A model generated the notes under the pieces. The model had not been told where the DNA came from, ran no database searches, and saw nothing but the letters and a program-made list of their open reading frames with translations. 64,000 nt of DNA from JBJYKD01 sp049310025. Its GTDB lineage: Bacteria; Bacillota; Thermosediminibacteria; Thermosediminibacterales; Tepidanaerobacteraceae. The stretch covers positions 1 through 64,000 of the forward strand of contig NZ_JBJYKD010000006.1 in the NCBI RefSeq assembly GCF_049310025.1, given 5' to 3'. The position numbers were made by a program, and so were the translations under genes. This document shows, one piece after another, positions 33,993 through 42,704 of the stretch; the first letter of the stretch is position 1; each line of letters opens with the position of its first letter.

Positions 33993-34031
33993 ATTTTCGT
34001 AAAAACTACGGGTCTCAGGGAGTGGATTGTT

Positions 34032-35102
34032 GTGGCCAGAGTTCTGGTTATCGGCGGAGGGCCGGGAGGCCTTTATGCCGCTGCCGAGGCGGCAAAACAC
34101 GGATTTGATGTGACTCTAATGGAAAAGGGTAAAATAGGCGAAAATATCCGGTGCGCAGAAGGCTTTTTTGATGTACTGAAACGCCTGGGTAAGCCCTGCG
34201 CCGGAGTCAGGTTCAAGGTGGAAGAACTTGTTATAAAAGCAGGTTCTACATACCGGTTTGACGTAAGGCCTTTGTTTTTATGGATGATAGACAGGAGCAC
34301 CTGGCAAAAAGAACTGGCGAAGAGGGCTGCGGAAACGGGCGTGATTATAAAAGAGGACTCGCCGGTTAAGCCAGAAGACCTGAAAAAATTGAAGGGAGAT
34401 TACGATTTTATAATAGACGCCAGCGGGGCGCCTTCAATAACCTCCAGGGTTTACGGCTTTTCGGGTTTTTATAAAAATCACTGCGGCAGGACGGTCCAGT
34501 ACACTGTGGAAGGAGACTTCTCCCACATCGGCAACCGCCTTAAAGTCGGTTTTTTGCCGGATTTCTGGGGCTATTACTGGATATTCCCGAAAGGAAAGGA
34601 TGAACAGGGGAGGGAGACGGCCAATGTGGGCATAGGCAACTTTGATTCGGCGGATAAACGGAAATTGTGGGGCATGCTGGATGATGTGATGAGGCGGGAA
34701 GGGTTGGACGGCCCCGGCTACAGGGTTATAAAATCCCTCGGCGGGATTTGCCCTTCGAAAATGCCGGAAAAGCTCATCTACGACAACATCCTGCTGGTGG
34801 GAGATGCGGCGGGGCTAACATCACCGCTGCATGGCGGGGGTATAGATATGGCGGTTATTAGCGGCATCGAAGCGGCCCGCGCCATATCCAGAGACCTGAC
34901 CGGCTACGAGCGGCGGATAAGGAGCATTTTTTCACGGAGGCTGGAATTCGAAAAAACCGTTGCCACGGCATGGGGAAAGATGTCCTTTGAAAGGGTGGAA
35001 AGGGTCCTGGCAAGGGCTTGCAAATTTAAGTTTTACAGGGTTTTATTCAACCCCCGATTTTACACCCCAGCCACAGCCGCGCTTTTTAAATTTATCGCCT
35101 AG
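34032..35102 (+). CDS. FAD-dependent oxidoreductase, geranylgeranyl-reductase family
   Basis: A 356-residue flavoprotein with the dinucleotide motif VIGGGPGGLYAAAEAA at the N-terminus, a central substrate region, and the FAD motif LLVGDAAGLTSPLHGGGI (residues about 253-270). It belongs to the geranylgeranyl reductase/DDR family that reduces isoprenoid double bonds, but many bacterial members have unknown substrates. GTG 34032 follows AGGGAG. Neighbours do not name the substrate. A SAM-controlled operon begins after its stop. Confidence 0.82.
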   Translation: MARVLVIGGGPGGLYAAAEAAKHGFDVTLMEKGKIGENIRCAEGFFDVLKRLGKPCAGVRFKVEELVIKAGSTYRFDVRPLFLWMIDRSTWQKELAKRAAETGVIIKEDSPVKPEDLKKLKGDYDFIIDASGAPSITSRVYGFSGFYKNHCGRTVQYTVEGDFSHIGNRLKVGFLPDFWGYYWIFPKGKDEQGRETANVGIGNFDSADKRKLWGMLDDVMRREGLDGPGYRVIKSLGGICPSKMPEKLIYDNILLVGDAAGLTSPLHGGGIDMAVISGIEAARAISRDLTGYERRIRSIFSRRLEFEKTVATAWGKMSFERVERVLARACKFKFYRVLFNPRFYTPATAALFKFIA

Positions 35103-35178
35103 CAAGAAAAACTGCAGCAAATATTTCCGGAGCCGCATCAAAATCATAATTTTAAATCATATTTTATATATTTTTATA

Positions 35179-35208
35179 TTGACAGCAATTTGGCCTGCTT
35201 GATATAAT
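35179..35208 (+). promoter_or_regulatory. Promoter of the SAM-riboswitch operon
   Basis: TTGACA at 35179-35184 and TATAAT at 35203-35208 match consensus exactly, with an 18-bp spacer. Transcription would start near 35215, about 30 bases before the riboswitch aptamer. Confidence 0.85.
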
Positions 35209-35242
35209 CATAAAAAACTGAATACGATAAAGGTTGTAAAAC

Positions 35243-35412
35243 CTCTTATCAAGAGAGGTGGAGGGACTGGCCCGATGAAACCCGGCAACCGTTAGAAGCC
35301 CCCCTTCTAAAATGGTGCCAATTCCTGCAGAAGCATAGTCTTCTGAAAGATAAGAGATCTTGCGGATGGAGAGATTGAGGCCTCTTATCTTGAGAAGAGG
35401 CCTCAAGTTTTT
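35243..35412 (+). promoter_or_regulatory. SAM-I (S-box) riboswitch with terminator
   Basis: The aptamer (35243-35356) has the S-box core features: GATGAAACCCGGCAACC near 35273, GGTGCCAATTCCTGC near 35312, and a P1 helix of CTCTTATC (35243-35250) with GATAAGAG (35349-35356). The expression platform is a 12-bp terminator stem (35375-35386 with 35395-35406) and a T tract. The terminator stem contains a second copy of CTCTTATC (35382-35389), which can pair with GATAAGAG as the antiterminator. High SAM should stabilise P1 and favour termination, switching the methionine operon off. Confidence 0.95.
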
Positions 35413-35477
35413 ATATGGCAGTTTCATCGCCGGTTAAGAAGAGAATCCGGGCGCAAGGGAAATGCTCATATAAAAAC

Positions 35478-35852
35478 ATGAAAAATATTGTGAAAGGAGT
35501 CAGCCGTACGGAATCTGGCTTGAAAAACAAGTTGAAGAAAGGTTTATTTACTGTTACCGTGGAAATTTCATCTCCAAAAGGCACGGATCTGGAAAGAGTT
35601 CTTGCTGATGTAAGGGAACTGGAAGATTACGCGGATGCGGTTAATATTTGCGACAACCCGATGGCCAATATGAGGATGGGGGCAATACCCCTTGCGCATA
35701 TAATTCAGGAAAGAACGGGGGTCGAAACAATTCCCCACTTAGCCTGCAGGGACGGGAATGTGATCGGCCTCCAGTCGGAAGTTTTAGGAGCCTGGGCCCT
35801 CGGAATAAGAAATATTTTCGTTGGGAGGATAAAAGTGTGTCGACTTTTTTAG
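35478..35852 (+). pseudogene. Truncated methylenetetrahydrofolate reductase (metF-like)
   Basis: About 113 residues match the N-terminal part of the MetF TIM barrel: KGLFTVTVEISSPKGTDLE, then DAVNICDNPMANMRMG, and HLACRDGNVIGLQSEVLGA. The match stops after GIRNIFV, where MetF would continue with the conserved TGD loop and roughly 180 more residues. Instead nine unrelated codons lead to a stop inside the start of metH. A normal MetF has about 290 residues, so this gene lost its 3' end, probably by deletion up to the metH ribosome site. ATG 35478 is a tentative start. The residual peptide is unlikely to bind FAD and folate. Confidence 0.75.
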
Positions 35853-38257
35853 AAGCAATTAGAGAGAAAATAGTGGTTTTCGACGGCGCCATGGGCACCG
35901 AACTTATCAAACGGGGCCTGAAAGCCGGCGAGTGCCCGGAAGCCTGGAACGTCTACCGCCCGGAGGCGGTAATGGATATTCACAGGGCCTATATCGAGGC
36001 CGGAGCCGACGTAATAGAGACAAATACATTCGGGGCCAACCGCGTCAAACTTTCCCACTTCGGCATGTCCGGCAGGGTGAGAGAAATAAATTTAAGGGCG
36101 GTGGAAATCGCAAAAAAGGCCTCGGGCGAAAAGGCTCTTGTGGCTTTATCCGTCGGCCCCACGGGGATGCCTGTGGAGCCGTACGGCCCTACGGCCCTGG
36201 AGGAGGCCATAGACGTCTTTAAAGAGCAAATAGCCGGCGCCCTGGAGGCCGGGCCGGATTTGATAGTGGTGGAGACCATGAGCCAGCTTTCGGAAGCCCG
36301 GGCTGCGGTGCTGGCGGCCCGGGAGCTTTGCGACATTCCGGTGGCGGTCACCATGACCTTCGAAGAGACGGGCCGGACCATCACGGGCACAGACCCGGCC
36401 ACGGCCCTCTTTGTCCTGGGCTCCATCGGCGCCGATGTGGTCGGGATAAACTGTTCCCTGGGCCCGGATAAAATGGCGGCGATCCTGGCTGAAATGGCAA
36501 GATACCGCCATATCCCCCTTCTGGTCCAGCCCAATGCCGGCATACCGGAATTTGCCGACGGCCGGACCGTTTACCACCTTTCACCCCGAGAGTTCGCCGA
36601 AAGCTGCGTTAAGCTGGCGGATGCGGGATTAAACGCGCTGGGGGGCTGCTGCGGCACCACCCCGGAACATATAAGATTGCTGAAGGATAAAGTCCGCGGG
36701 CGAAAACCCCGGCAAATAACGCCCGGATCCGAAACCGTCCTGTGTTCCGACAGGCTGACGGTGTTCTTATGCCGGGATAAACCGGTAAAGGTCATAGGAG
36801 AGAGGATTAATCCCACCGGAAAAAAGCTCCTGGCCGAAGAACTGAAGGCCGGTTCCTTAAACCGCGTGGTGGAAGAGGCCCTTGCCCAGAAAAAGGCCGG
36901 GGCCCATATCCTGGATGTGAATCTGGGAGTTCCCGGCATAGATGAGCAGGCTTTAATGAAAAGGGCCGTATTGCGCCTTCAGGAAACTGTAGACCTTCCC
37001 CTTTGCCTTGACAGCAGCAATCCCGATGCCATTGAAGCGGGCCTCAGGGTATACAGCGGCAGGGCGCTGGTAAATTCGGTAAACGGCACCGGCGGAAGTC
37101 TTGAAAAAATACTGCCCCTCGTCAAAAAATACGGGGCGGCCGTCATAGGCCTTACCATGGATGAGAGGGGTATCCCCGAGAAGGCAGAGGAAAGATTTAA
37201 GATAGCAAAGAAGATCGTAGAAGCCGCCGCCGGGTACGGCATTCCAAAGCAAGATGTGATAATCGACTGTCTCACCCTTACGGCGGGAGTCCGGCAGGAA
37301 CAGGCAATGGAAACCGTTAAAGCCATAAGGATGGTCAAAGAAGAGCTGGGGTGCCTCACCGTCCTGGGGGTCAGCAATATTTCCTTCGGCCTTCCGGAAA
37401 GAAATGCCGTAAACGGCGTTTTTCTGGCCATGGCGCTGGAGGCGGGTCTGGACCTTCCCATTATAAACCCGCTGGATGACGGGTTGTGGAAAGTCGTAAG
37501 GGCCGCCGGCGTGCTGACCGGGAGGGACAAAAATGCGGCCGAATATATAGCCTTTGTAAAATCGGGGGCCGGGGAGAATAACGCGGCTATAAACTCAGGC
37601 GGCACACGGGCGGACAAGGAGCTGTATAAAGCGGTGGTGGAGGGCCGCGGGGCGGCGGTGGAAGAATACCTGGAAGAATTGTTCCGCAAGGGGATGGAGC
37701 CTTTGAAGATCATAGACGGCATATTAGTGCCCGCTCTGAACGAGGTGGGAGAAAAGTATGAAAGCGGAGAATATTTTATCCCCCAGCTTATGCAGTCGGC
37801 GGAAACCGCCCGGCGGGCTTTCGACGCAGTAAAAAAGCGCTTCCCGTCGGGACTTAAAAAAAGTGCCGTGAAAGTGGTGCTGGCGACGGTCAAAGGCGAC
37901 ATCCACGACCTGGGGAAAAACATAGTGAGGGTGATAATGGAAAACTACGGCTTTGAAGTTATAGACCTGGGCAGAGATGTGGATCCGGGGGCAATAGCGG
38001 GAGAAATAGAAAAACACCCCGATGTGATGCTGGTGGGTCTCAGTGCCCTTATGACCACCAGCATACCTTCCATGGAAAAAACAATTCGGGAGATAAAAAG
38101 TCGATTCCCCCGGTGCAAGGTGGTGGTGGGGGGCGCAGTACTGAGCGAGGCGCTGGCAAGGCGCATAGGGGCGGATTTTTACGCCAGGGACGCCATGGAA
38201 GGCGTAAAAGTGGCGGAAAAGGTCTACGGTGCAGCAGGACAGCCCGCGGAAACCTAG
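35837..38257 (+). CDS. metH: Cobalamin-dependent methionine synthase, short form lacking the reactivation domain
   Basis: The 806-residue protein has three MetH modules: homocysteine-binding barrel (residues 1-300, zinc ligands C206, C271 and C272), pterin (methyl-THF)-binding barrel (from about 318, VIGERINPTGKK), and cobalamin cap plus binding domain with the DxHxxG motif (D688, H690, G693). It transfers the methyl group of 5-methyl-THF to homocysteine through cobalamin. The C-terminal AdoMet reactivation domain of classical MetH is absent, supplied by the next gene. GTG 35837 has GGGAGG eight bases upstream, and it overlaps the end of the broken metF. It lies under the SAM riboswitch. Confidence 0.94.
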   Translation: MSTFLEAIREKIVVFDGAMGTELIKRGLKAGECPEAWNVYRPEAVMDIHRAYIEAGADVIETNTFGANRVKLSHFGMSGRVREINLRAVEIAKKASGEKALVALSVGPTGMPVEPYGPTALEEAIDVFKEQIAGALEAGPDLIVVETMSQLSEARAAVLAARELCDIPVAVTMTFEETGRTITGTDPATALFVLGSIGADVVGINCSLGPDKMAAILAEMARYRHIPLLVQPNAGIPEFADGRTVYHLSPREFAESCVKLADAGLNALGGCCGTTPEHIRLLKDKVRGRKPRQITPGSETVLCSDRLTVFLCRDKPVKVIGERINPTGKKLLAEELKAGSLNRVVEEALAQKKAGAHILDVNLGVPGIDEQALMKRAVLRLQETVDLPLCLDSSNPDAIEAGLRVYSGRALVNSVNGTGGSLEKILPLVKKYGAAVIGLTMDERGIPEKAEERFKIAKKIVEAAAGYGIPKQDVIIDCLTLTAGVRQEQAMETVKAIRMVKEELGCLTVLGVSNISFGLPERNAVNGVFLAMALEAGLDLPIINPLDDGLWKVVRAAGVLTGRDKNAAEYIAFVKSGAGENNAAINSGGTRADKELYKAVVEGRGAAVEEYLEELFRKGMEPLKIIDGILVPALNEVGEKYESGEYFIPQLMQSAETARRAFDAVKKRFPSGLKKSAVKVVLATVKGDIHDLGKNIVRVIMENYGFEVIDLGRDVDPGAIAGEIEKHPDVMLVGLSALMTTSIPSMEKTIREIKSRFPRCKVVVGGAVLSEALARRIGADFYARDAMEGVKVAEKVYGAAGQPAET

Positions 38258-38284
38258 AAACATTTTTTTGACGGGGTGTTGAAC

Positions 38285-38953
38285 TTGCCTGTAGTTGAGT
38301 TGCCTGTCAGGGTTGATAAAGAGCTGGTTTTAAAATACCTGGGCTGCGGAGGAAAAAGAAGATTTTCTTCACGCATCCTTGAGGAAATTGACGGTGCTTC
38401 AGCGCGTGCGGAGGAATTTATGCATCCCGCGGTGTGCTACGATTTCTTCAACTTTTTTGCCGATGAAAGGCAAAAAAAAGTGTTTCTCCCGGGAGGGAAA
38501 TTCTTTTCCGGCGAATATATAGTCAAAAGCCTTATCGAGACGGATTGCGTCGTGGCGGCCGTAGCCACCCTGGGCCGGGGCGTGGACGAAGAGATCTCGC
38601 GATGTTTTGACAGGGGGGATTTTTTGAGGGGGATTATCCTTGACGCCGCGGCGAATGCCGCGCTAAATCGGCTGGTTGAAGATTTTAAGGCTCATCTTTT
38701 AAGGTCGGCCGCTTTCAAAAACCGCGGCCTCACCCGCTGCCTCAGCCCGGGCCGGGGCGACTGGGACATAGGAGATCAGGAGGCCATTTTTTCACTGCTG
38801 GATGCGGAGGCCATCGGCGTCACCCTCAATGAAAACCGCATGATGAGCCCTGCAAAATCTCTTACCGTGGTCTTCGGCACAGGAGAAAATGTGGGTGTGC
38901 CGCACGATGTTTTATGCAGCGGATGCGATATGAAAATGTGCAATTACCGATAA
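38285..38953 (+). CDS. Stand-alone MetH reactivation-domain protein
   Basis: A 222-residue protein homologous to the Met_synt_B12 activation domain. It has the core LVKYL-like start (LVLKYLGCGGKRRF), a central DAAANAALNRLVEDF helix, and the SAM-binding-like CLSPGRGDWDIGDQEAIF motif (compare R-x-S-x-G-Y-x-D in MetH). It ends with a Cys cluster (CSGCDMKMC) that may bind a metal or iron-sulfur centre and accept reducing electrons. The TTG 38285 follows GGGGTG; GTG 38276 is possible. As the partner of the short MetH it should re-methylate oxidised cob(II)alamin with SAM. Confidence 0.88.
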   Translation: MPVVELPVRVDKELVLKYLGCGGKRRFSSRILEEIDGASARAEEFMHPAVCYDFFNFFADERQKKVFLPGGKFFSGEYIVKSLIETDCVVAAVATLGRGVDEEISRCFDRGDFLRGIILDAAANAALNRLVEDFKAHLLRSAAFKNRGLTRCLSPGRGDWDIGDQEAIFSLLDAEAIGVTLNENRMMSPAKSLTVVFGTGENVGVPHDVLCSGCDMKMCNYR

Positions 38954-38983
38954 AAAATCCTGCGCTTAAAACCGCAGGATTTT
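38954..38983. terminator. Bidirectional terminator between metH-activation and YhcN-like genes
   Basis: AAAATCCTGCG (38954-38964) and CGCAGGATTTT (38973-38983) form an 11-bp stem with an eight-base loop. A T run follows on the plus strand (TTTTAG) and a longer one on the minus strand, so it can end both convergent transcripts. Confidence 0.8.
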
Positions 38984-39027
38984 AGCTTTATAAAACTTAT
39001 TATGCTTTTTATACGGCGCTTGTTTTG

Positions 39028-39519
39028 CTATTTTACTTTGCCTTTTGGGACCATGCGCCGGGTTATCTCGGTAAGCTCCCTTGTAAAGCTCGAAATGGGT
39101 TTTCCCGCTCGGATTCCTTCGGCGATTTTTTTAAGGCGGGTTACCAGGTTGGGATCGGTGGTCACGTTAACGGCTTTGATCCGGGTATCCGCCCTTTTTA
39201 CCGCGTCCGCCACCTTTGTCTTGATTTCATTGGTCTTTTTGGCCTCGACTCCCGGTTTTATCTCCAGGCCTACAAAGGCCGTGGAACCGGAGACCACCAC
39301 TGTGGCGGATTTTACGCCTTCCACTTTTGCGGCGGCGTTGGAAAGTTTGGAGGCCAGAGCATTGGCGGGCGAAGGAGCGGGCTTTTTGGCCGGAGTCCTC
39401 CTGACTATGCGGCTCGGAGGGGCGGGTTTTGGGGCCGGTCTGCGGCTCACGGCACAGCCGCCGGTGGTCAGAGCAAAGACGGTAATCATTATCAGGATCG
39501 AGGCTAGAAATCTTTTCAT
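39028..39519 (-). CDS. YhcN/YlaJ-family sporulation lipoprotein
   Basis: The 163-residue product has a signal peptide with a lipobox (ALTTGGC), a Pro/Ala/Lys-rich linker (APKPAPPSRIVRRTPAKKPAP) and a BON-like domain (residues about 65-150) with the repeats VEGVKSATVVVSGSTAFVGL and IKAVNVTTDPNLVTRLKKI. It resembles YhcN/YlaJ spore proteins of Bacilli and Clostridia. Membrane or spore-inner-membrane attachment is likely. ATG 39519 has GGAGGG upstream on the minus strand; a longer frame from 39555 lacks a good site. It supports a spore-forming host. Confidence 0.85.
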   Translation of the reverse strand: MKRFLASILIMITVFALTTGGCAVSRRPAPKPAPPSRIVRRTPAKKPAPSPANALASKLSNAAAKVEGVKSATVVVSGSTAFVGLEIKPGVEAKKTNEIKTKVADAVKRADTRIKAVNVTTDPNLVTRLKKIAEGIRAGKPISSFTRELTEITRRMVPKGKVK

Positions 39520-39646
39520 AAAAATACCCTCCTTCCTTGAATTTATGATGAGCAACTCGACTGTTTTTATACTGTTGTTTTCCGGTTTATCTGGAAGCAG
39601 TTTACCATGTATTATTTGTGTTATAATATATCTGAGGTGATTTTTT

Positions 39647-40081
39647 GTGTATGAGCTTATGGCTCAGCTTGCCAAATATGTATTAATAGCGCTGATCTAC
39701 TATTTTTTATATAATTTTTTGAAAGTGATGATAGCAGACCTCACAATGCAGCAGAATGCCAACAGGGATACGGGTTTTTTTCTTTTAACCGAGGACGGCA
39801 GGGAATACCCGCTGTTTAACGTGAATACCATCGGCAGGGCCGGCGATTCGGACATAATCATAGAAGACCCGTATCTTTCGAGCAAGCACGCCCTGATTGC
39901 CAGGAGGGGGCGGAGGATGATAATAGAAGACCTGCACAGTACCAACGGGACTTTTGTCAACGGCAAACGGGTGAAAAAACCCGTGGCTTTAAAAGACAGA
40001 GACGAGATAGTGCTGGGAGGCAAGAAGTTTATTTTTTTGAGGAGGGAAACCGGTGGAGTCAAAGATGGAAGCCGTCTATAA
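39647..40081 (+). CDS. FHA-domain membrane protein of the wall-synthesis operon
   Basis: A 144-residue protein with one N-terminal membrane helix (YVLIALIYYFLYNFL) and a C-terminal FHA domain (residues about 55-140) that shows TIGRAGDSDIIIEDPYLSSKHA and LHSTNGTFVNG, the phosphothreonine-binding motifs. FHA proteins next to FtsW and PBP genes are thought to link a Ser/Thr kinase to wall synthesis, although no kinase lies in this window. GTG 39647 has GAGGTGA six bases upstream. The next gene starts inside its last codons (29-base overlap), so they are translated together. Confidence 0.88.
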   Translation: MYELMAQLAKYVLIALIYYFLYNFLKVMIADLTMQQNANRDTGFFLLTEDGREYPLFNVNTIGRAGDSDIIIEDPYLSSKHALIARRGRRMIIEDLHSTNGTFVNGKRVKKPVALKDRDEIVLGGKKFIFLRRETGGVKDGSRL

Positions 40082-41276
40082 CAAGTCCCTGAGCGCCATA
40101 GTTCTGGTGGGATTTGTCTCATTTTCGCTGCTCGCCGTGAGGACCCGCCCCTTTTCCCCTCTGCCTGTTTACGGTGCAATAGCCTTTGCGGTGATTATGT
40201 TCACGGCGCATTTTTTGACGGGTCACATACTTAACGGGCAGGATGCTTCTCTTTTTATACTGGCGTGCTTTATCACGGAACTGGGACTCATAATACTTTA
40301 CAGAATAAATCCCGAAATATTTTTAAAACAGATAACCTGGTTTGCTGCCGGCGCCCTGCTATTTATATTTAGCTCGATTGTAGTGAAGTACTGGATTAAG
40401 GTAAATCTGGCTCCCGTGTTTTTTTATTTAGCGACGGCGGCCCTGCTTCTGGCCCCCCTGCTTTTTGGCGTGGAAAAAGGCGGCTCCAGAAGCTGGATAA
40501 GGATCGGTGATTTTACATTTCAGCCTTCGGAACTGGCCAAAATTACTTTTGTGCTGTTTCTGGCCGGAGTTTTAAAAGAAGGGAAAATAAAGAATTTACC
40601 GTGGTTTTCCGCGCAAATACTGACGGTGGCGGGCCTGCTGGTGCTTTCCAGGGACCTGGGCGGAGCCCTGCTCTTTTATCTCACCGCTCTGGTCCTGGTC
40701 TTCGCCGCCACTTCCAGATGGGATTTAACAGCACTGGGATTAATAATGCTGGGGATTACCGGCATTGCCGGTTATTATGTATTCGGCCACGTCAGGATCA
40801 GGGTGGAGGCATGGCTCAATCCCTGGCAGGATGTACCCGGCAAGGGCTATCAGATCGTGCAGTCCCTTTTTGCCATAGCCCAGGGTGGCTTTTTTGGAAC
40901 GGGGCTGGGTCTGGGCCATCCGGAGTATATCCCGGCGGTGGCCACCGATTTTATTTTTTCGGCCTTTTCAGAGGAAATGGGCTTCCTGGGGGCCGCCGCG
41001 GTGATAATACTTTACTTTCTGCTGGTATATCGGGGAATTAAGATTTCACTTTCGTCAAAGGATGAATTTCTGGCCATGGTGGCTCTGGGAATTACCGCAC
41101 TGTTCGGCTTGCAGATATTTACGATTATAGGCGGCGTTATAAAGCTCATCCCCATGACGGGCGTAACGCTGCCCTTCATGAGTTATGGGGGTAGTTCCAT
41201 GCTGATGAGTTTCATTTCCCTGGGGATACTGAACGGCATCAAACTCAGAGAAGGAAGTGAAGAGGCCGGTGAATAA
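40053..41276 (+). CDS. FtsW/RodA/SpoVE-family lipid-II polymerase (SEDS)
   Basis: The 407-residue polytopic protein has the SEDS signatures: GGSRSWIRIGDFTFQPSELAK with the Pro-Ser-Glu motif near residue 155, DLGGALLFY near 200, and PFMSYGGSSM near the C-terminus. It polymerises glycan strands for division, elongation or spore cortex, and works with the class B PBP encoded next. GTG 40053 follows GGAGGG and overlaps the FHA gene. The downstream PBP start overlaps this gene's last codons. Confidence 0.93.
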   Translation: MESKMEAVYNKSLSAIVLVGFVSFSLLAVRTRPFSPLPVYGAIAFAVIMFTAHFLTGHILNGQDASLFILACFITELGLIILYRINPEIFLKQITWFAAGALLFIFSSIVVKYWIKVNLAPVFFYLATAALLLAPLLFGVEKGGSRSWIRIGDFTFQPSELAKITFVLFLAGVLKEGKIKNLPWFSAQILTVAGLLVLSRDLGGALLFYLTALVLVFAATSRWDLTALGLIMLGITGIAGYYVFGHVRIRVEAWLNPWQDVPGKGYQIVQSLFAIAQGGFFGTGLGLGHPEYIPAVATDFIFSAFSEEMGFLGAAAVIILYFLLVYRGIKISLSSKDEFLAMVALGITALFGLQIFTIIGGVIKLIPMTGVTLPFMSYGGSSMLMSFISLGILNGIKLREGSEEAGE

Positions 41277-42690
41277 ATTCGAAAAAAACACTAAAGTGGT
41301 TTTCGCCGTTTTTTGCGCGCTTTTTCTATTCCTTATCGCATACCTGACATATTTTCAGGTCTACGAGAGGGATAAACTCATCCAGAGTTCTTACAACAGG
41401 AGACTTTGGGAACAGGAAGAAAAGGTATTGAGAGGAACCATTTATGACGCCGGAGGAAGGCCTCTGGCGGACTCAATCATAGAAGGCGATCAAAAGAAAA
41501 GGATTTACCCCGGAGGGGAAGCTTTCGGCCCCTTAATAGGTTACTCCGACAGAAAATTGGGCCGGGCGGGTCTGGAGGAGGTCCTGAACGGTGAACTCCT
41601 GGGGCTTTCGGAAAAGGACCCCATGGTTGTCCTGCGCCAGAAAATCCTTGGGGTCTCGGATCGGGGCAATGATGTTTACCTCACCATCGACTCCGAACTT
41701 CAGAAGACGGCCTATAGAATGTTTCGGGGCCGTAAAGGCGCCCTTGTGGCCATGGATCCGAATACCGGGGCAATACTGGCGATGGTCAGTTCGCCTGGGT
41801 TTGACCCTTCAAAACTGAATGAAAGCTGGGATGACCTTGTGCGGAATCCGGATAAACCCCTCATAAACAGGGCCACCACGGGCCTGTATCCACCGGGGTC
41901 GTCCTTTAAAATAATTACCCTTGCCGCCGCCCTTTCAAACATACCCGGTATCGAAAAAAAGGTCTATTATACCCCTGGTTATGTCAAGGTAAACGGGAGG
42001 ATAATACGGGACTACGAGGGCCTCCGGGCCGGTGAATACGATTTGAAAACCGCATTTCGCTATTCCAGCAATTCGGTGTTTGTAAAAATAGGCCAGGAAG
42101 TGGGGAGAGACAAACTTTTTGCCATGGCCGAAGCCTTCGGCTTTAACTCGGCGGCTTCCTTCGATATGCCGGCCGCCATAAGCAGCTTTCCCAGGCCGCC
42201 GCTCATTGGAGGTCAGGTGGAGCTGGCCGAAGACGCCATAGGCCAGGGCAGAATTCTGGCCACCCCTCTCCAGATGGCGAGGGTGGTTTCGGTTATCGCC
42301 GGCGGAGGGAGGCTTACAATCCCTTACATCATTCAAAAATCGGTGTCTCCCCTGGGAGGCGTTAAAATATATCACCAGAATGAGGCGTCAAAACAGATAA
42401 TTGACAGGGCTGTAGCCGATAGGATAAAGGAGCTCATGGTGGATGTGGTGCAAAACGGGACCGGCATGCCGGCCGGCATAAAGGGAATTACGGTGGCGGG
42501 CAAGACCGGCAGCGCCGAAAACCCCCACGGCAAAGCCCATGCATGGTTTGTGGGCTTTGCACCGGCGGAAAATCCCAGGATAGCCGTGGCCGTAGTGGTG
42601 GAAAACGCCGGTTCGGGAGGAAAAAACGCCGGCCCCATCGCCCGGGAAGTGATGCTGCACTACCTGAGCCGGGAGAATGAGAAACGATAG
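41257..42690 (+). CDS. Class B penicillin-binding protein (PbpA/FtsI type)
   Basis: A 477-residue transpeptidase with one N-terminal membrane helix and the three penicilloyl-serine motifs: SxxK (PPGSSFKII), SxN (YSSNSVF), and KTG (VAGKTGSAE). It cross-links peptidoglycan together with the SEDS polymerase upstream; the arrangement FHA-FtsW-PBP is like the actinobacterial PbpA/RodA operons. GTG 41257 is listed; GTG 41269 is an alternative further from AAGGAAG. The overlap with the FtsW gene suggests coupling. Confidence 0.93.
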   Translation: MKRPVNKFEKNTKVVFAVFCALFLFLIAYLTYFQVYERDKLIQSSYNRRLWEQEEKVLRGTIYDAGGRPLADSIIEGDQKKRIYPGGEAFGPLIGYSDRKLGRAGLEEVLNGELLGLSEKDPMVVLRQKILGVSDRGNDVYLTIDSELQKTAYRMFRGRKGALVAMDPNTGAILAMVSSPGFDPSKLNESWDDLVRNPDKPLINRATTGLYPPGSSFKIITLAAALSNIPGIEKKVYYTPGYVKVNGRIIRDYEGLRAGEYDLKTAFRYSSNSVFVKIGQEVGRDKLFAMAEAFGFNSAASFDMPAAISSFPRPPLIGGQVELAEDAIGQGRILATPLQMARVVSVIAGGGRLTIPYIIQKSVSPLGGVKIYHQNEASKQIIDRAVADRIKELMVDVVQNGTGMPAGIKGITVAGKTGSAENPHGKAHAWFVGFAPAENPRIAVAVVVENAGSGGKNAGPIAREVMLHYLSRENEKR

Positions 42691-42704
42691 AGGAGGAGAT
42701 TTAA

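Noticed and set aside
35415..35477. Upstream start for the metF fragment
   Set aside because: ATG 35415 lies at the end of the terminator region without a ribosome site; ATG 35478 is preferred.
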